This document shows positions 61,401-64,000 of a DNA stretch of 64,000 nucleotides, in pieces (position 1 is the stretch's first letter; every line of letters begins with the position of its first letter). Below the pieces are notes generated by a model. That model saw nothing but the letters and a program-made list of their open reading frames with translations. It made no database searches and was not told where the DNA came from. A program made the position numbers and the translations under genes. The DNA is from Alectoria sarmentosa (Eukaryota > Ascomycota > Lecanoromycetes > Lecanorales > Parmeliaceae), in contig WOGZ01000050.1 of NCBI GenBank assembly GCA_009733775.1, forward strand, positions 1 through 64,000, written 5' to 3'.

Positions 61401-62606
61401 CGAGAAGGAAGAGGCAGATACCATTACAGATTCTTATCGCACGCAAATCCTTGGAAAAAGGCAACGAGCCGACTCGTGGTGCAAGCATCAACGCTCACTA
61501 CATAGACAGGACATCGAATTCTGCATTGAGCACGGCGACATCTCTCAGGAGGACTTCAATAATGCCAAGAATGAGATGGAAGAGAAGATTGCAAATTCCG
61601 AAAAGAAATTCACGCAAACGAATTTCGAACTCTTTCAAACACTAGTTCTCACACCGCTGCATGCCCTCTTCTCACACCGCATCAAAATGGCCGACGCCTC
61701 CCTCGACAAGCTCAGCACCCGCCTCTTTTCGGATGCCCAGTTGCAGAGCCCTAATCTGCCTCAAGAGGAAGGAGACGAACAGCCAGAATTGTAAGTCGCG
61801 CTTCCTGCGTTCAGTTGCGATGAGGAGGGTATACTGATACTGTTGCCTAATACAGGCTAGAGAAGCTGACCCAGCTCAAATGGCTCTTCGAAGCCCGCGA
61901 GACTTTGCACAGACAGATTTTCGACCTCCTGACCGAACGCAACGACAAATACAAAATGATCGTTCTCCTTCCCTATAAACAATCCCAGAACCGGGAGAAG
62001 CATGACGAAGCCGAACTGTTCTTTGCAAAAGACGCGCAAGAACGCATATTCAAATTTGAACAAGCTGTTTGCAAGCGTGCTCAAGCCTTCTTGTCTGTCA
62101 TAGAGAACAATGTTAGCCGTGGTGTCGAGGTCCAGCTTTCAGCGTTCTGGGACATTGCCCCTTCGCTCCTCGAACTCCTGCACAAAGTGCCGTCGCAACT
62201 GGACGACTTCGAAGTCCAGATTCCACCCAACGAATACGCCGAGAATCCTTCATACTACCACCACCCGCTGAAATATCTCTATTCGCTCCTCGGCCACGCC
62301 GAAAAGTCGACATATCAATTCATCGAATCTCAGATCAATCTCCTTTGTCTCCTCCATGAAATACGCTCTCACGCTTTAGCGGCCAGATGTAAGGTCGAGG
62401 CGCAGGGCGGAGATGCTAGCTGGGCTACAGAAGAGGAACAGAGGAGGGAGGAGACGAGGTTGACAGAGGATTTGAAGGAAAAGGTTGGGGTGGTAGAGGG
62501 CCAGTGGGAAGAGGCGTTGGGGAGTGAGATGATGGAAGTCAGAGAGAGGGTTCGAGAAGCATTGTTGGAGGAAGGGGGTTGGGATGATGAGGTTGACGAG
62601 GTTTAA
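58438..62606 (+). CDS. Large disordered, coiled-coil protein of unknown function
   Basis: Three exons: 58438-58858, 58910-61790, 61856-62606; 1,350 residues; introns 51 nt (branch ACTAAT) and 65 nt. Residues 1 to about 900 are Ser/Pro-rich and probably disordered, with proline runs (LPPPPPGPPP near residue 300) that could bind SH3, WW or EVH1 domains, and many SP/TP sites for proline-directed kinases. The C-terminal 350 residues are helical and well formed, with IEFCIEHGDISQEDFNNAKN and a long Glu/Lys-rich helix, ending with a Glu-rich coiled tail. No catalytic motif, signal peptide or membrane helix. I do not recognise the family; a scaffold or signalling role is only a guess from composition. 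Start at 58438 is the first ATG of the open frame. Confidence 0.8.
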
Positions 62607-63439
62607 AGAGGTGTATATGATACCGTTGTTCTACTCTATAGATGTATATATGTGGATTAGCGTCCGTTTCAGCCCTACGGTTTTTTATGTATGCCGTTCT
62701 CAAGCAGAACCTTTCTTTCTTTCTTTAGGCATCGCGCAGATGTCTCCGTCACCCTTTTTTTCTTTGATGATTATGCCAGAACTGAATACTCGTTGACGAT
62801 CGTACCTTCTTCACTTCGATAGGCGTTCAGCAGCAACAACGCAACTGCTGATCGTAGGATGAAACAGCACCTGCGGCTCAATTCACTGCAAACTTTCCTA
62901 TCAAAAATGGCAGCAACGATGGGTCTTCGGCAGGATATTAGGAATACTTTCCCGCAACCCCTCTGGACTTCATTTTACCGTGGTGGTTGCTATGATGTCA
63001 GAGCCACTACAAACGAGGGCCTCGATGATTACCATTGGAACTGTTCTCTGAATGTTGCTCAAAGGCCGTATACCAAGGTGAGTCTAAAGAACTGAGAACA
63101 ATAATTACTTCATGAACTTACGATGATGACAGGGAAAGGTTTTGATGCTGTTGATACGACCAAAGGTACGAATATGCTCGATTATTCCTTCAATTGCTTT
63201 CAATTGAGCTGTTCATATGAATAATATCTGAACGCAACGTCCAAGGATCTCTACATCTTATCATAATTTATTGAAACTAGTCTCCACGGCTTGTGCTGTT
63301 GATTCGAGTTGATGCATCGTGAGCTTAATTTGAGCTCCAAAACTACTGCTGACTCTGTACATGTTTTCTTATCTCTTAATGCTTCTGGGTGCACGGTGTG
63401 CTCAACGATTGCTGACCGTATTTGTTAGTGCCTGTCAAG
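62607..63439. other. Downstream region with possible small exons
   Basis: Includes a TTTCTTTC run near 62,709. A frame from the ATG at 62910 (AATMGLRQDIRNTF...) to a possible donor GTGAGT at 63079 might be the first exon of the gene at the window edge, but I cannot fix the splice pattern. Confidence 0.3.
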
Positions 63440-63883
63440 ATGGGCTTCATACCACGACAAGACCGAAGGGCTTACGTTTACGAACGTGAGAGGAAAAGGC
63501 AAGCTTGGGGCAATGGTACAGGATCCAGCTACGTACAGCCGCAATGGCAACCATTTGGACCACAGCCAACCAGTCACCTCTGGCCGCCCCTGCAAACTGC
63601 TCTTCCATCGGTGCAATCCCAACAATCCTACAGGAACCTTGGGCAAGCCTTTAGTGAATTCCACCGATTACATCAATACAACACCGAACAACTCCGGCAG
63701 CATCAGAACTCTAGTATGCAGGTGTTACAGAGCATACTTGTTGTGCCACCAACGGTGACTTCAGGCTGCATAAATCGGTCAATCACATGCCCGGCGATCC
63801 TCCAGAGTTCAGCGTTCAGCATAGACAAGCCTGCTCATCAGGTGAATTTTTCAAGCCAGATGCCGTTCGTTTCCGGGATGTAG
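63440..63883 (+). CDS. Partial hypothetical protein, Gln-rich, at window edge
   Basis: From Met at 63440 the frame begins MGFIPRQDRRAYVYERERK and becomes Gln/Ser/Pro-rich. It ends at a TAG at 63881, but a good donor (GTAGGT, from 63880) overlaps this stop, so the gene may be spliced and run past the window. A second frame in the same stretch is also open for 90 codons. Family not recognised. Composition suggests a soluble, partly disordered protein. Low certainty for both frame and start. Confidence 0.3.
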   Translation: MGFIPRQDRRAYVYERERKRQAWGNGTGSSYVQPQWQPFGPQPTSHLWPPLQTALPSVQSQQSYRNLGQAFSEFHRLHQYNTEQLRQHQNSSMQVLQSILVVPPTVTSGCINRSITCPAILQSSAFSIDKPAHQVNFSSQMPFVSGM

Positions 63884-64000
63884 GTCATGAATCAACGTCA
63901 ACGTCTCCAAGCACAGAAGACGATATTGGAAATCCGACCGCGCGTCCATCATCGTCGCTGTCATTGAAGCGAGCCTGTGAGGATCCTCGTGGCAGGCCAG

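Overview
The window looks like nuclear chromosomal DNA of a filamentous ascomycete (Pezizomycotina; I cannot fix the class). The genes carry short GT-AG introns, mostly 48-180 nt, with CTAAY or CTGAC branch sites. Gene content is typical of moulds: a GH81 glucanase, a GPI-type S10 carboxypeptidase, an AAL-type lectin protein and a Pab1 with a filamentous-fungus layout. The middle of the window is an AT-rich block whose repeats differ from each other only by transitions, the mark of repeat-induced point mutation (RIP). I see no tRNA, rRNA, CRISPR or bacterial-style operon.

Layout. 0.3-2.0 kb: BAHD-type acyltransferase (+). 3.6-7.2 kb: head-to-head pair of the mitochondrial LYR protein Fmc1 (-) and the purine enzyme Ade4 (+, ten exons). 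8.2-8.7 kb: an open frame broken by one stop. 9.5-11.7 kb: secreted serine carboxypeptidase (-) whose start codon stands alone before an intron. 13.2-14.8 kb: membrane-anchored fucose-lectin-like protein (+) with a frameshift. 15.7-32.3 kb: retrotransposon island bounded by two 143-bp direct repeats. 33.5-36.9 kb: vacuolar Ca2+/H+ exchanger (+) and a DUF1295 membrane reductase-like protein (+). 37.2-42.9 kb: divergent GH81 beta-1,3-glucanase (-) and GT71 mannosyltransferase (+). 43.4-47.0 kb: divergent UTP14 (-) and mitoribosomal mL41/MRPL27 (+). 47.7-48.7 kb: beta-lactamase-family pseudogene. 49.5-56.9 kb: divergent HECT ubiquitin ligase Hul5 (-) and poly(A)-binding protein Pab1 (+). 58.4-62.6 kb: a large disordered/coiled-coil protein of unknown function (+). 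The last kilobase holds the probable start of another gene that runs off the right edge.

The retrotransposon island is the most structured part. I can delimit two LTR elements exactly. One is 1,918 bp with 164-bp LTRs and ACTTT target duplications. The other is 7,491 bp with 149-bp LTRs and GAAAA target duplications, and it keeps a readable Ty3/gypsy domain order on the minus strand, including an intact YIDD motif. A different gypsy relic on the minus strand (RNase H and integrase) lies to the left. Element ages and nesting can be inferred from this, but nothing in the block looks able to move.

Most other genes are housekeeping genes for purine synthesis, ribosome assembly, mitoribosome, ATP synthase assembly, mRNA binding, protein turnover and ion balance, mixed with secreted or cell-wall enzymes. 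Three loci flank or follow these as decayed genes (lectin, beta-lactamase-like, 8.2 kb frame). I did not find a convincing new multi-gene system; the best leads are in the findings.
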